Shown here: one piece after another, positions 11,556-22,975 of the stretch
Numbering within the stretch: the first letter of the stretch is position 1
How the letters are laid out: the number at the start of each line of letters is the position of its first letter
Source: Begonia masoniana
Lineage: Eukaryota > Streptophyta > Magnoliopsida > Cucurbitales > Begoniaceae
DNA length: 64,000 nucleotides
Direction of reading: 5' to 3'
Assembly (NCBI GenBank): GCA_022432975.1
Contig: CM039502.1
Location: 19,679,228 to 19,743,227 of the forward strand
Notes under the pieces: model-generated
What the model saw: the letters and a program-made list of their open reading frames with translations, nothing else
Databases searched by the model: none
Told to the model about the DNA's origin: nothing
Position numbers and translations under genes: made by a program

Positions 11556-13756
11556 CGGCAGATGTAGAGTGTTTAGCCTTCGGATGATGTAAGTATAAAT
11601 TTGTCGTCTAGCGATCGGCAGATGTAGAGTGTTAGCCTTCGGATGATTGTAAGTATAAATTTTGTCGTCTAGCGATCGGCAGATGTAGAGTGTTTAGCCT
11701 TCGGATGATGTAAGTATAAATTTTGTCGTTCTAGCGATCGGCAGAAGTAAAGTGTTTTGTCGTCTAGCGATCGGCAGATGTAGAGTGTTTAGCCTTCGGA
11801 TGATGTAAGTATAAATTTTGTCGTCTAGCGATCGGCAGATGTAGAGTGTTTAGCCTTCGGATGATGTAAGTATAAATTTTGTCGTCTAGCGATCGGCAGA
11901 TGTAGAGTGTTTAGCCTTCGGATGATGTAAGTATAAATTTTGTCGTCTAGCGATCGGCAGATGTAGAGTGTTTAGCCTTCGGATGATGTAAGTATAAATT
12001 TTGTCGTCTAGCGATCGGCAGATGTAGAGTGTTTAGCCTTCGGATGATGTAAGTATAAATTTTGTCGTCTAGCGATCGGCAGATGTAGAGTGTTTAGCCT
12101 TCGGATGATGTAAGTATAAATTTTGTCGTCTAGCGATCGGCAGATGTAGAGTGTTTAGCCTTCGGATGATGTAAGTATAAATTTTGTCGTCTAGCGATCG
12201 GCAGATGTAGAGTGTTTAGCCTTCGGATGATGTAAGTATAAATTTTGTCGTCTAGCGATCGGCAGATGTAGAGTGTTTAGCCTTCGGATGATGTAAGTAT
12301 AAATTTTGTCGTCTAGCGATCGGCAGATGTAGAGTGTTTAGCCTTCGGATGATGTAAGTATAAATTTTGTCGTCTAGCGATCGGCAGATGTAGAGTGTTT
12401 AGCCTTCGGATGATGTAAGTATAAATTTTGTCGTCTAGCGATCGGCAGATGTAGAGTGTTTAGCCTTCGATGATGTAAGTATAAATTTTGTCGTCTAGCG
12501 ATCGGCAGATGTAGAGTGTTTAGCCTTCGATGATGTAAGTATAAATTTTGTCGTCTAGCGATCGGCAGATGTAGAGTGTTTAGCCTTCGGATGATGTAAG
12601 TATAAATTTTGTCGTCTAGCGATCGGCAGATGTAGAGTGTTTAGCCTTCGGATGATGTAAGTATAAATTTTGTCGTCTAGCGATCGGCAGATGTAGAGTG
12701 TTTAGCCTTCGATGATGTAAGTATAAATTTTGTCGTCTAGCGATCGGCAGATGTAGAGTGTTTAGCCTTCGGATGATGTAAGTATAAATTTTGTCGTCTA
12801 GCGATCGGCAGATGTAGAGTGTTTAGCCTTCGGATGATGTAAGTATAAATTTTGTCGTCTAGCGATCGGCAGATGTAGAGTGTTTAGCCTTCGGATGATG
12901 TAAGTATAAATTTTGTCGTCTAGCGATCGGCAGATGTAGAGTGTTTAGCCTTCGGATGATGTAAGTATAAATTTTGTCGTCTAGCGATCGGCAGATGTAG
13001 AGTGTTTAGCCTTCGGATGATGTAAGTATAAATTTTGTCGTCTAGCGATCGGCAGATGTAGAGTGTTTAGCCTTCGGATGATGTAAGTATAAATTTTGTC
13101 GTCTAGCGATCGGCAGATGTAGAGTGTTTAGCCTTCGGATGATGTAAGTATAAATTTTGTCGTCTAGCGATCGGCAGATGTAGAGTGTTTAGCCTTCGGA
13201 TGATGTAAGTATAAATTTTGTCGTCTAGCGATCGGCAGATGTAGAGTGTTTAGCCTTCGGATGATGTAAGTATAAATTTTGTCGTCTAGCGATCGGCAGA
13301 TGTAGAGTGTTTAGCCTTCGGATGATGTAAGTATAAATTTTGTCGTCTAGCGATCGGCAGATGTAGAGTGTTTAGCCTTCGGATGATGTAAGTATAAATT
13401 TTGTCGTCTAGCGATCGGCAGATGTAGAGTGTTTAGCCTTCGATGATGTAAGTATAAATTTTGTCGTCTAGCGATCGGCAGATGTAGAGTGTTTAGCCTT
13501 CGGATGATGTAAGTATAAATTTTGTCGTCTAGCGATCGGCAGATGTAGAGTGTTTAGCCTTCGGATGATGTAAGTATAAATTTTGTCGTCTAGCGATCGG
13601 CAGATGTAGAGTGTTTAGCCTTCGGATGATGTAAGTATAAATTTTGTCGTCTAGCGATCGGCAGATGTAGAGTGTTTAGCCTTCGGATGATGTAAGTATA
13701 AATTTTGTCGTCTAGCGATCGGCAGATGTAGAGTGTTTAGCCTTCGGATGATGTAA
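11556..13756 (+). repeat. 61-bp tandem array (about 36 copies) inside a solo LTR
   Basis: The period is 61 bp, with a few 60-bp units lacking one G and one shortened unit near 11730-11770. Each unit carries CGGCAGATGTAGAG, CCTTCGGATGATG, GTAAGTATAAATTTT and GTCGTCTAGCGAT. Copies are otherwise nearly identical. Single diverged units exist in sibling LTRs: around 16980-17030 (GTTTAGCGATCGGC) and, reversed, around 53092-53130 and 53303-53342. The array is therefore an expansion of an existing LTR segment, caught inside an insertion with intact target duplications. Confidence 0.97.
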
Positions 13757-14301
13757 TTTAATGATCACTGAGAGCTGCACGTGTCCATCGGTAGATGTAC
13801 ACTACCGGATGATGGTTTTATTGATCACGAGAGTGCACGTGTCTACCGGTAGATGTCCAACTACCGGATGATGTTTAGACGTTCAAGAGAGACGCACGTG
13901 CTCATCGGTAGATGTTTTCTACTGAACGTCGATGAGAGAGTCGCTTGATATGCACGTGATAGGTCGGATAATATGCGCTTCATCCGCCGATGCATGCAGA
14001 CCCATGCAATTCGGGTAGAATAACGTAGGGCGACCCGAGGGCAATCCTCCACGCCCGATTCGTCATAGAATCAATGACCGTGTATGGTTGCTCATGTCTG
14101 TGAAGATTAAGTAAAATGTCAACATGAAGAAGTCACGTACGAGGGACTAATTTTCCATCTGTTAAGTTGAAGTCCTTAAGCCTGTTAGGTATACTGTTAT
14201 AAAAAAAAAAACAGAGAAGGAGAAAAGAGTTCAAATATGAATTAAAGTTTTAAGACAAGTCACGAATTACGTGGCGATCCTCCCCGGGTCGTTACATGCA
14301 A

Positions 14302-15004
14302 GACATTTGAGTTTTGTGTTAGGAGTACTTAGACAGCACCAACTTTATGCAAGTTTTCCAAGTGTGAGTTTTGGTTGGATAGAGTTCACTTTCTTGGTCA
14401 TGTGATCTCCGGAGATGGGATATCTGTCGATCCAGCCAAGGTTCAAGTAGTTAAGGAGTGGCCCCAACCAAAGAATGCTACTGATATTAGGAGTTTTCTT
14501 GGACTTGCAGGATACTATAGAAAGTTCATTGAAAGATTTTCGAAGATTGCTACACCCCTTACTAAGTTAACAAGGAAAAATGTGAAGTATATATAGACTG
14601 ATGAATGTGAGCATAGTTTTCAGACCTTGAAACAGAAACAGACCAATGCCCCAATATTAACCCTTCCCGTTGAAAATGGTAAATTTAGCATTTATTGTGA
14701 TGCTTCCAAAGTTGGTCTTGGATGCGTGTTGATGCAAGACGGTAAGGTAATAGCTTATGCCTCTAGACAGTTGAAAACACATGAGAAGAACTACCCCACA
14801 CACGACTTAGAACTAGCTGCAGTGGTTTTTGCACTTAAGATTTGGAGGCATTACTTGTATGGTCAAACTTGTGATATATTTTCAGACCATAAAAGTCTGA
14901 AGTACATCTTCACACAGAAGGAATTAAATATGAGGCAACGGCGATGATTGGAATTTGTGAAGGATTATGATTTTGAGATTAAATACCATCCCGGCAAAGC
15001 AAAT
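14302..15004 (+). pseudogene. pol part 2: RT thumb/connection and RNase H
   Basis: The host pol continues exactly where it stopped at 9748. A one-base loss near 14347-14352 shifts the frame. After that it reads [28 protein letters not shown], then RNase H ([39 protein letters not shown]). Stops at 14594-14596 (TAG) and 14945-14947 (TGA) both stand where the family has tryptophan. The sequence is interrupted at KYHPGKAN by the solo LTR at 15005. Confidence 0.9.
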
Positions 15005-17352
15005 TGTAACACTCGACGAGTTTGACCAGGTGACTTTCTTAACTGTTTTAACGGGCATGTTTATTTTGATCTTTTCGGTTTGGAATTTTATGCCAAGGCT
15101 TAATTAATGTGCATGTGTCATAAATTAGGTTGGGTGGCAAGATTTGTAATTAAGAATGGTTGGATTAAGTATAAATAGGAAATGGAAACTTTTAAACCTC
15201 ACTGTAGCTGACTTCTGCGTTCTCTCATTCCCCCGAGCTGTCTCCCTCTCCGCCAGCGACTCTCTCATCGACGAAGGATTTCTCCTTCTCCACTTCGACA
15301 ATTGATGCCCTAGGTAAGACTCAGACAATGTGGATTGCTGGTTATCTATTTGAGTACTGTTTTTCAGTTGAACTTTAAATTTCGGATTCTGCAATGGCCG
15401 AGTCTGGTTATTGTGATTCTAGGAATTTTAGACTACGCACACAGAGTGCTCGACTAATGGACTTATATATATATATAGACGTTAGATTCTAGGGTGATTT
15501 TTAATTAGGACTTTTAGGATGTTGTTTTAACTCTACAATGTGAAATGTTTTAGGTGAAGAAGTCTGAAGAGAAGTACTCAAAGTTTCTAAGGAAACCAGG
15601 TAAGTGAATGTGTAGGAATACCCGGCCATTAGGTCCCTACATCACAAGGGTACTGGTTAGAAGCTGTTTTCGACGTTTAAGGGTTATTTGAGTTATTGTC
15701 TGTTGGTTATGATACTCAAACTGTTAGTATGATTCTAGTTAGATGTATGATCTGTTCAATAGAATGATGAACTAAGATTATCCCAGCTCATGCATTATGA
15801 ATGTTTCTCAAGCACGTGAAAATGTTTTCAATGCATGTTTTCTCTCATGAATAAGACAAGAATATGAAACCTATGCAACATGGATTAAGAGAGGGTTGGG
15901 GGCGATTTGGCGTATGTCACTGTCCAAAAGAGGGACCAAGAATACGACTCGCAAGGGACTATGTACACTCTCACTGTTGAACCCCCTTTACCGGCACAAA
16001 TCCTCCCTTAATCCATACAACATAAATGATGATTATGAATGATGACTATGAATGATGATTATGAATGATGTATATGAATGATGACTATGAACATGAGTAC
16101 GAACAAGAACAAGAAAAGATCCATGAGCATGTGTTTCTTTAAACTGTGCATTCATGCATATGTGTTCGCATTGCATTCCTTACTAAGCATTAGGCTTATA
16201 GTTTAAACCTTATGATGTAGGTGACGAGATATCAGGTGAAGAATTCAAAGTTGATGAAGATGTTTAAGTTGGTTGCTGGGAGGTGCTCAGGGTGGAAGTT
16301 TGTGGCTAGATGGCGATTATGACCAGTGGTTATGCTCTTATTATGTCAGTAAGGTTTATGAGAAAACTGATGTTTAAGTAGGATGAGATCTTTCTTTGAA
16401 TACTGGATTTTGTGATTGTCTGGTTTGGTTACTGAGTCGAAAATGATTAAAAGAGAATAGAATATCCTGTTTCTTATAAGTCTTCTGCTACATGTAATCT
16501 AGATGAGTCTATGATTCATGTCTGCCTATGTTTGTGACTACGAAGTATGAGATCTGTGAAGGTCAGGTTACATTTCTGTCGGTATGAGTTGTTTAAAGAT
16601 TTTTGGGATTCTTTGTTGTGTGATAGAAGTTGGATGAACGTATCATCCAGCTGACATCATCGACAGGAGCTGTGTGATAGAAGTTGGGTGAACGTATCAT
16701 TCGACTGACGTCACCGGTGGATGGTGAACGTTTGCTGTTCACCGGATGATGCCTCTTATTGGATGAGGTAAGTGAGTCACGTGTATTGCACATGCTCACC
16801 GGATGATGTCTCTGATGGGTGAGGACATCATCCGGCTGACGTCACCGGTGGATGGCAAATGGTTGTTGTTCACCGGCTGATGTCTCTTATTAGTTAGCAA
16901 GGTTAAGTAAGCCACGTGAGATGCACAAGATGACCGGATGATGTAGATTTACACTATCGGCTGAAGCGAGCTCAATGCTTGTCGTTTAGCGATCGGCGTA
17001 GGTGATATGCATATATATTTTGTCATCTATTGCTCGGGTGATGCGGGAACTGAAGTGTGATTTATCACCGGTCGATGTGAGTTTATTTCTCTACCGGCAG
17101 ATGAAGTTTAAGAGTTGAAGTACCTGTTCACCGGCTGAGGCACCTTGCACTGCTCGCCGGCAGATGCGTAATGTATTTCTTTGCTGAGCGATGTTTAATG
17201 ATTCACGAGTGATGTCTTGAGCTAAGTTATGAGTTGTTTTTTTTTTAAATAAACATAAAGGGGTATAATTCTGGTAAAAATAGTAAGGATATATGGACAA
17301 GTCTAAAAGAGTCATGGTTTGGTCTCGGCCCTACTGGGGTCGTTACACAAAT
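15000..17352 (+). mobile_element. Solo LTR (type C, 2343 bp) with TSD CAAAT
   Basis: The LTR proper is 15005-17347 (TGTAACACTCG...GTCGTTACA), flanked by CAAAT at 15000-15004 and 17348-17352. TATA box TATAAATAG 15170-15178. Donor 15314, mini-exon 15554-15599 (46 nt), intron-like 15600-16220. Clamp arms CCTACATCACAAGG 15636-15649 and CCTTATGATGTAGG 16208-16221 pair except for one C/A. An inner stem pairs 15880-15894 with 16002-16016 (14 of 15). The 3' part repeats CCGG-GATGATG motifs, with TGACGTCA at 16706 and 16837 and CACGTG at 16778 and 16913. It has a single unit like that of the 61-bp array rather than an expansion. Confidence 0.95.
15170..15178 (+). promoter_or_regulatory. LTR TATA box
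   Basis: TATAAATAG lies 165 bases into the LTR, followed by an A-rich stretch and CACTGTAGC. Confidence 0.65.
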
Positions 17353-18012
17353 GTTGTGGCAGATGCTTTGAGTAGAGTATCAACACCAACCCCAACTATG
17401 ATTTTCAATATGCCATTAGCCTTAGAGTCAGAATTCCAAAGGTTTAATCTAGAAGCGGTATCCAGTGTATCAGCTATACTCTCAGCCATAACCTTAAAGC
17501 CTACTATTTTGGAGAAAATAAAGGAAGCTCAGACGAATGATGACGAGTGTAACAAGTACAAGTTAAGCATGGAATCTACGGATTTTAACTATTCTACTGA
17601 TGGAATCCTTAAGTTTAGAAATAGATGGTTTGTCTCTACCGTTAAAGGACTTCATAATGAGATTCTTTCTGAAGCACACTCTTCCAAGCTCTCTGTTCAC
17701 CCTGGGAGTACAAAGATGTACAAGGATCTCAAACAGCATTATTGGTGGCCAGGTATGAAAAGGAGTGTGGCAGAGTACGTAGGATCATGTTTGTGTTGTC
17801 AGCAGATTAAAGTTGAGCATCAGAGACCCTCCGGAACATTGCAACCTTTACCAGTTCCTGAATGGAAATGGGAACAAATAACGATGGACTTTGTTGTTGG
17901 GATTGCCTCGAACAGCAAAGGGTCATGATGCAATTTGGGTGATAGTTGATCGTTTAACTAAATCAGCCCATTTCCTACTAGTAAGGATGACTTACTCGAT
18001 GGATCAACTTGC
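17353..18012 (+). pseudogene. pol part 3: RNase H end and integrase, truncated
   Basis: This is the third piece of the same pol, resuming as NVVADALSR directly after the target copy. It holds the integrase HHCC region ([28 protein letters not shown]) and the start of the catalytic core (MDFVVG). A one-base gain near 17897-17905 shifts the frame; the shifted frame continues as [20 protein letters not shown] to QLAE, where the LTR at 18013 cuts it off. The rest of integrase and the 3' LTR are missing from this side. Confidence 0.9.
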
Positions 18013-19972
18013 TGAATCACCCGAGAATTTTCTATAACGCGTAGAGGTCTAAGATTAAACGATTAGAGGGTTAATGTTTAAGAATGAAAGGTTTAGAAAC
18101 AAAGCAAAGTGAAGATGATGGTTGACAAGTCAAAAGGATTAGGTTTGAAATTTAAAGTGTTTGAAAAAGTCAAAGTTAGTTAAGCCAATCAAATTTCAAA
18201 TAATTGTGCGAATAAAAAATGGGCTTTGTTTTGAATGAATCACATTGGAATCCATGGAGTGAAAGGGGGGGGGGGAAATAAAAATAGAGAAATTGTGGTT
18301 AAAAGTTAAAATGGAGAATTTGTGTTAGGTTAAAAGTGAGAAATTTTGGTCTTCTTCCTCATTTCCATCGATTTTTTCCCTCCTCCATTGCTGAGCACTC
18401 TCCACCTTAGTGCTTCAAGATCTCTCAAACTTTGAGGTAAAAATTGCATGGGTTTTTAGTTTGTTACACTTAGTAGTTGATCGTTGGTAGTTTTAGTGTG
18501 TTTTGGTGAGTTTAGGGAGAGTTTGAAAACCCTAGGTTAGAGATTCCGAAAATTTTATTCTCCTTGATGGTTTTATTCCTCTTTTGGTCATTTAATCCTT
18601 AGGTACGATGGTTTAAGTCGTTTGGGTGGTTAGATTATGGATTGGAAGTGAATTTCACAAAAACTGGTTTTGTACATTTGGTGGCCGATTCTGTCTTTGG
18701 CATTTTCGGATTGACTAAGTGATTTTTTTGGTTAATTTTCGTGTTTCAATGGATAGTAGACGTGTAGAGGTTTCCGAAGCGGGGTGGCACGTCGAAATCC
18801 ATTGAAAAATGAGAAAGTTATGATGGTTTGAAGTTGGACGGTCAAATTTGGGTAAAAATCGAGTTTAAGTGTTTTAAGTGTGAGATTGTTTTAAGTGTTG
18901 GTTAGTTTTAGCTTTAAGAATTTCTTAGATTGTATTGGTGACTTACCAAGTTGAGTTTTGTTATTTTAGGTCGTCGAACGAGTGAATTGACTGATAGAAG
19001 TGGCCAATTAAAATTCGAGCAACCAGGTAAATAGTGGTAGCTATTCCTTCGCCTTCAGGCCTACACCATAGAACGGTAGGGTTATTTATTTCGTGTTGTG
19101 TTTAGTTGCATATTCGTTGGCATGCATCATGGTGTTCAGTTAAATGAAAATACAAGTTTCTTGCATGGTTTGGTTGTGAGCGTGAATGTAATCAAATAAA
19201 GTAAATTGTAAAGTGCATCTTGAGTAGTGTTCCTTGTCGGGATTATGTGCTGGAGTGTAGCACCCCGGAGGGAACTCTGCGAGAGGTGACCGGCTAAAAT
19301 ACGCAATCTGAATTAGTGTGCCTTGTCGGGATTACGTGCTGGAGTGTAGCACCCCGAGGGGATCTCTATGATGGATGATTGGCTAAAATACGTAATGGTC
19401 GAGAGTATGAATTCCTAGATGGTTATAGGATTCTGCGATCGACGAGGGAGATCAAGTATGGCCATCTTAGACGGTTATGGGATGAGAGCTGTCTGGTCTT
19501 GCTCTGGTGTTTCTGAGTGTGGCCGTCCTAGAAGGTTATAGGATGTGTGCCTACTCAAATCACACAGCTTATGAAACAATTAAAGCAACGAACGGCAAAT
19601 AAGCACAACTGAGTGGTAGAAATTGCATATGTTAGGTTGAATGCATTGTGTTGTCGCATTTGCTATTCCCTACTTACTAAGCATTAGGCTTACGTTTTGT
19701 GTTCTGTGGTGTAGGTGACGAGATTTATACAGGTGAGGTAGATAAGACAGCCGAGGATTAGGCCGCAGTCGGAGGAGTACGGAGTCCGCCGGTGCAGGCT
19801 ATTGTTGGGGCATCTGGACCACTGTCTTCCTCGGGTAGGGTGGGAGGTGAATGTTTTGGTGTCAATGGTTTTGTTTGTAAATGTTTTGTACATGTTGGTT
19901 TTGAGAAAAAGTGGAAGTTTTAGTACGTCGTATTTATAAATATTTTCGTAACTATTTTGGAGATTTGGAAGT
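18013..19972 (+). mobile_element. LTR (type D), 3' end truncated
   Basis: It begins TGAATCACCCGAG, a mutated form of the TGTAACACCCGGG start seen at 25137, and shares the following ~750 bases with that copy. The 3' end is lost where a minus-strand gag is joined (about 19972). Donor 18437, mini-exon 18970-19026 (57 nt, the longest seen), intron-like 19027-19714. The clamp 19060-19074 / 19701-19715 is 15 continuous pairs with one wobble. The intron-like part holds a structured stretch duplicated with an 89-base period (19232 and 19321) and three copies of a TCCTAGA.GGTTATAGGAT-like motif (19405-19540). Confidence 0.75.
19027..19714 (+). other. Predicted LTR intron 2 with 15-bp clamp (type D)
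   Basis: The donor is CAG|GTAAAT and the acceptor TGGTGTAG|G, with CTTACTAAG near 19673-19681 as a branch-like site. The arms CCTACACCATAGAAC and GTTCTGTGGTGTAGG pair throughout (one U-G). Splicing has not been demonstrated; the sequence signals are the only evidence. Confidence 0.45.
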
Positions 19973-20735
19973 TGGTTGAACAAACTTTCTCGGGGCCTCC
20001 TTTAGTCCAGCACATTTCAATTCAGCTTCTTCCACCTCCAATGCTGTGGATACAACATCACTGAAGGGCAAACCTTTATAACCAGAAAACTTGACCCCTC
20101 TGTACATTTCTGGTTTCAGTCCATTCATGATTTGAAACACCTTATCTTCATTTCGGTGAATAAAGTGTCCAGTGAATCTGGACAGGGACTCAAATTGTCT
20201 AACGTACTCGGCCACAGACCCTGTCTGCTTCAAGTTCAAAAACTCTACCTTCTTTGCTGCCTGGACTGTGCTATTAAAATATTTCCCATAGAAGATGTCC
20301 TTAAACTGTGACCAAGTCATAGTCAGAATGTCAGTGGTGGTCTCAATTGTCTCCCACCAAAGCTGGGCATCTCCAGCAAAATGAAAGGTCGCCAAGGTGA
20401 CCTTGTCTCCTTCTCCGACTGTTGGCACATCGGAGCATGCTTTCAATCTTCCTTAACCACTCTTCAGCAACAATCGGGTTAGATGATTTTCCATCAAACG
20501 TGGGCGGCTGAAGCTTTCGGAATCGGTCTCCTGAATGCTCATTGCTAGAACCTGAGTTGGCACTCCCCTGCACCTCTCGGTTCAGTAACACCCCCAACTG
20601 ATCGGACTGCTGACGCACTAAGTCTGTTTGCTGACGTAGCAAGTCTGTTAATTGTCTAATAACACTAGGTTCTTCCTCACTCCTCAAGTTTGGCATTTCC
20701 CTCGGTATCCTAGGTCTTCTTGGACGTCTGGCCAT
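19973..20735 (-). pseudogene. gag (MARRPRRP type), minus strand, truncated
   Basis: The ATG at 20735 opens MARRPRRPRIPRE and is a close relative of the gag at 7553. A heptad-like stretch RQLTDLLRQQTDLVRQQSDQL suggests a coiled coil, followed by PPTFDGKS and AEEWLRKIE. A frameshift near 20440 moves the reading to the next frame, which continues with LATFHFAGDAQLWW, FKDIFYGKYFNSTVQAAKK, EYVRQFESLSRF, FQIMNGLKPEMYRGVKF and KEAPRKFVQP. Homology ends near 19972, before the zinc knuckles. Confidence 0.85.
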
Positions 20736-20890
20736 TAGCTCACTTCCTGTACAAGGTTAACTATGTTCATAAATATCTAATTACTGAGGCTAACATAAAC
20801 ACTTACAGTTGTTGGAGTACTTCCATGCGACGATTGGTACTGATGAGTAATCTTTTGAACGGTTTAACTGAATGTCTCTGATACCACACT
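20736..20890 (-). other. Leader with primer-binding site, minus strand
   Basis: This is the untranslated leader of the minus gag. The primer-binding site TGGTATCAGAGA is the complement of 20875-20886. The donor-like AACTGTAAGT lies on the minus strand with its GT at 20806-20805. Confidence 0.8.
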
Positions 20891-22975
20891 ATAACGCCCC
20901 GAGTTATCTGAACCCGGTTCGTCACACCATGCCCGTACATGACTAAAATTTCAATCATATTTTTTTTTTTTTTGAAAACTTGACATAAGCGGAATCTCCA
21001 AAACGGTAATATTTGAAACTTGCAGCGGAAATCGTTTAAGTAAGAATCAAGTTAAACAAGCCTAATGTACAATGCTTAAACACTTAGTTAAAATTTTGGG
21101 GATAATCGGCAAAAGGAATAAAGGTTTAAATCGTAAAACACTTCATGAGTTTCAAAAGTCAAACGCATCGCCCGCTGAACAAAGTCAACAAAAGGGGCTG
21201 AGGCAAAAGATGGAAGACATCATCCGGTGGCAAAACGACAAAACGCACTCTACATCTTCTGATGACGTCAGCCAAATGATTTCCTTCATCCGATCGACTT
21301 TGTTCTACATCCACCGGTGGCTAAACGACAAAATACTCTCTACATCTTCCGATGACGTCAGCACGCATCTGCCGATGAGTTTACTGAGACATCATTCGAT
21401 GGACTTAAACCTACATCTTCCGATGACGTCAGCACGCATCTGCCGATGTGTTTACTGAGACATCATCCGATAGACTTAAACCTACATCTTTCGATGACGT
21501 CAGCACGCATCTGCCGATGAGTTTACTGAGACATCATCCGATGGACTTAGACCTACACCTTCCGATAGGTGACAGAACACCAACACAACATCTGCCGATA
21601 GAGGACAGAACCACATTTCATCTACTCCTTGGAATACACACACAATCCTAACTACAGGAAAGAATCTTGCTCACTTCACTGAGATCATTATATTACTAAA
21701 AATCCAGTGAGCACCAATATTAATCCCGACAGAATACTATTAACTGGAAAATCTTGAAAAAGTATTCAGAACATTGAAATCACTACTGTTGTGAAAACTC
21801 AACATGCTCAAATTGAAACATTTACAACTAAACCTTCAGACCAATGACACCAGTTAACCCGCCTCATCAGTTTACCAAGCCGAAACATAAATGTGCTCCT
21901 CCAACCAGCCTATTCCTCAGTGAACTCAGAGAATTCACTTGTAGTATCCTCAACACCTACATCACAAAACTCATCTATTAGCCTAATGCTAAGTAAGTAA
22001 AGCAGTAATGAAATGCATTGCTGAAACATAAATTCCTAAACATGCAATTTCTACTTTCTCATCTCAGTTGCATACACGTACGTTCATAAACTGATCTGAT
22101 CCCTTGGTTCCCTTGGAAGTGGGATCAATTCTCCCAATGTCATACATCCTCTACTCGATTAAGGGGCGGATGAATTCCCTTAATAGCTGATCTGATCCCA
22201 TGGTTCCCTTGGGAGTGGGATCAATTCTCCCAATGTCATACATCCTCTACTCGATTAAGGGGCGGATTAGTTCCCTTAACAGTTTGTCTGTCACATTCAG
22301 TTCATACCTTACCATTCCTACATGGAAATTCATTTTCGTAGTCTTTCAAAAACATGATGCATGACATACAAAATCATTCACAAAATGCACAACCCTACTG
22401 TTTTGTGATGTAGGCCCGAAGGCACATGCATACTTTACTTACCTGGATTCCTGGAAATTGTTCGATTACCACTACTCGGGAAGCTCTGTACACCTAATGT
22501 CATAAGCAGAATACCGATTAGATCATCACTAACCTTAACCTTATATCGTTCAGAAACCTAAGGAGCTAGTTTGGAAACTCTGGTTACAGAACATTCTCAA
22601 CACTAAACCCGAACTTGACACACTCGCAGCCTCATTAAAATACACGCATTGTACTTTCTCTGCTATATAGCCACTAAAATCTCAAGATAACGAAAGGAAA
22701 ACTTACCTAGTTTGAAGGAGGGTCGGGCGAGGGAAAATCGTCTAGAGAGCTCGACTGCTTGAGCTGAAAACCCAAAGAAGAAAATGAGGGAACAGTGGCG
22801 GCTAAACCTCATTAAACCCTCCCTTAAATGCGTTATCCACAATAAATTGCAATTTACCATTCTGTCCTTGCTTAATCACTTGTTAACCTAATCACTAAAT
22901 CACCCATATTTCAATTATAAAACATTCTCTATAAATGGAAAAAGGTAAATTGGTTAATGGAAACTGGGTGTTACA
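20891..22975 (-). mobile_element. 5' LTR of the minus gag element
   Basis: On the minus strand it runs from TGTAACACCCAG (ending at 22975) to CGGGGCGTTATA at 20891, where the usual ACA end is changed to ATA. The primer-binding site follows, so it belongs to the gag at 20735. Intron-like 21957-22442; its clamp CCTACATCACAAAAC / GTTTTGTGATGTAGG (plus 21956-21970 and 22400-22414) is a perfect 15-bp inverted repeat. A structured ~96-bp stretch is duplicated at 22091 and 22187. TGACGTCA at 21263, 21353, 21424 and 21495 sits within degenerate CATC-CGATGACGTCAGC repeats (21210-21620). Confidence 0.85.
21957..22442 (-). other. Predicted LTR intron 2 with perfect 15-bp clamp
   Basis: On the minus strand the donor is CCAG|GTAAGT and the acceptor TGATGTAG|GTG. 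The inverted repeat at its ends has no mismatch. Inferred from sequence only. Confidence 0.45.

Larger units (their letters stand above)
9744..14301 (+). mobile_element. Solo LTR (type C, 4548 bp) with TSD TGCAA
   Basis: The LTR proper is 9749-14296 (TGTAATACCCG...GTCGTTACA). It is flanked by identical 5-bp target copies TGCAA at 9744-9748 and 14297-14301, and the host pol reads across once they are collapsed. No internal region is present, so it is a solo LTR from LTR-LTR recombination. Nearly half of it is a 61-bp tandem array (11556-13756). TATA box 9909-9917; donor 10072; mini-exon 10390-10436 (47 nt); intron-like 10437-11037 with clamp arms 10472-10484 and 11025-11038 (imperfect). Palindromic TGACGTCA at 11468-11475 and 11522-11529; CACGTG at 13778, 13836, 13895 and 13953. 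Confidence 0.95.

Noticed and set aside
4681..13756. CRISPR-like look of the 41-bp and 61-bp arrays
   Set aside because: The units abut with no unique spacers, no cas genes are present, and the context is plant retrotransposon LTRs.
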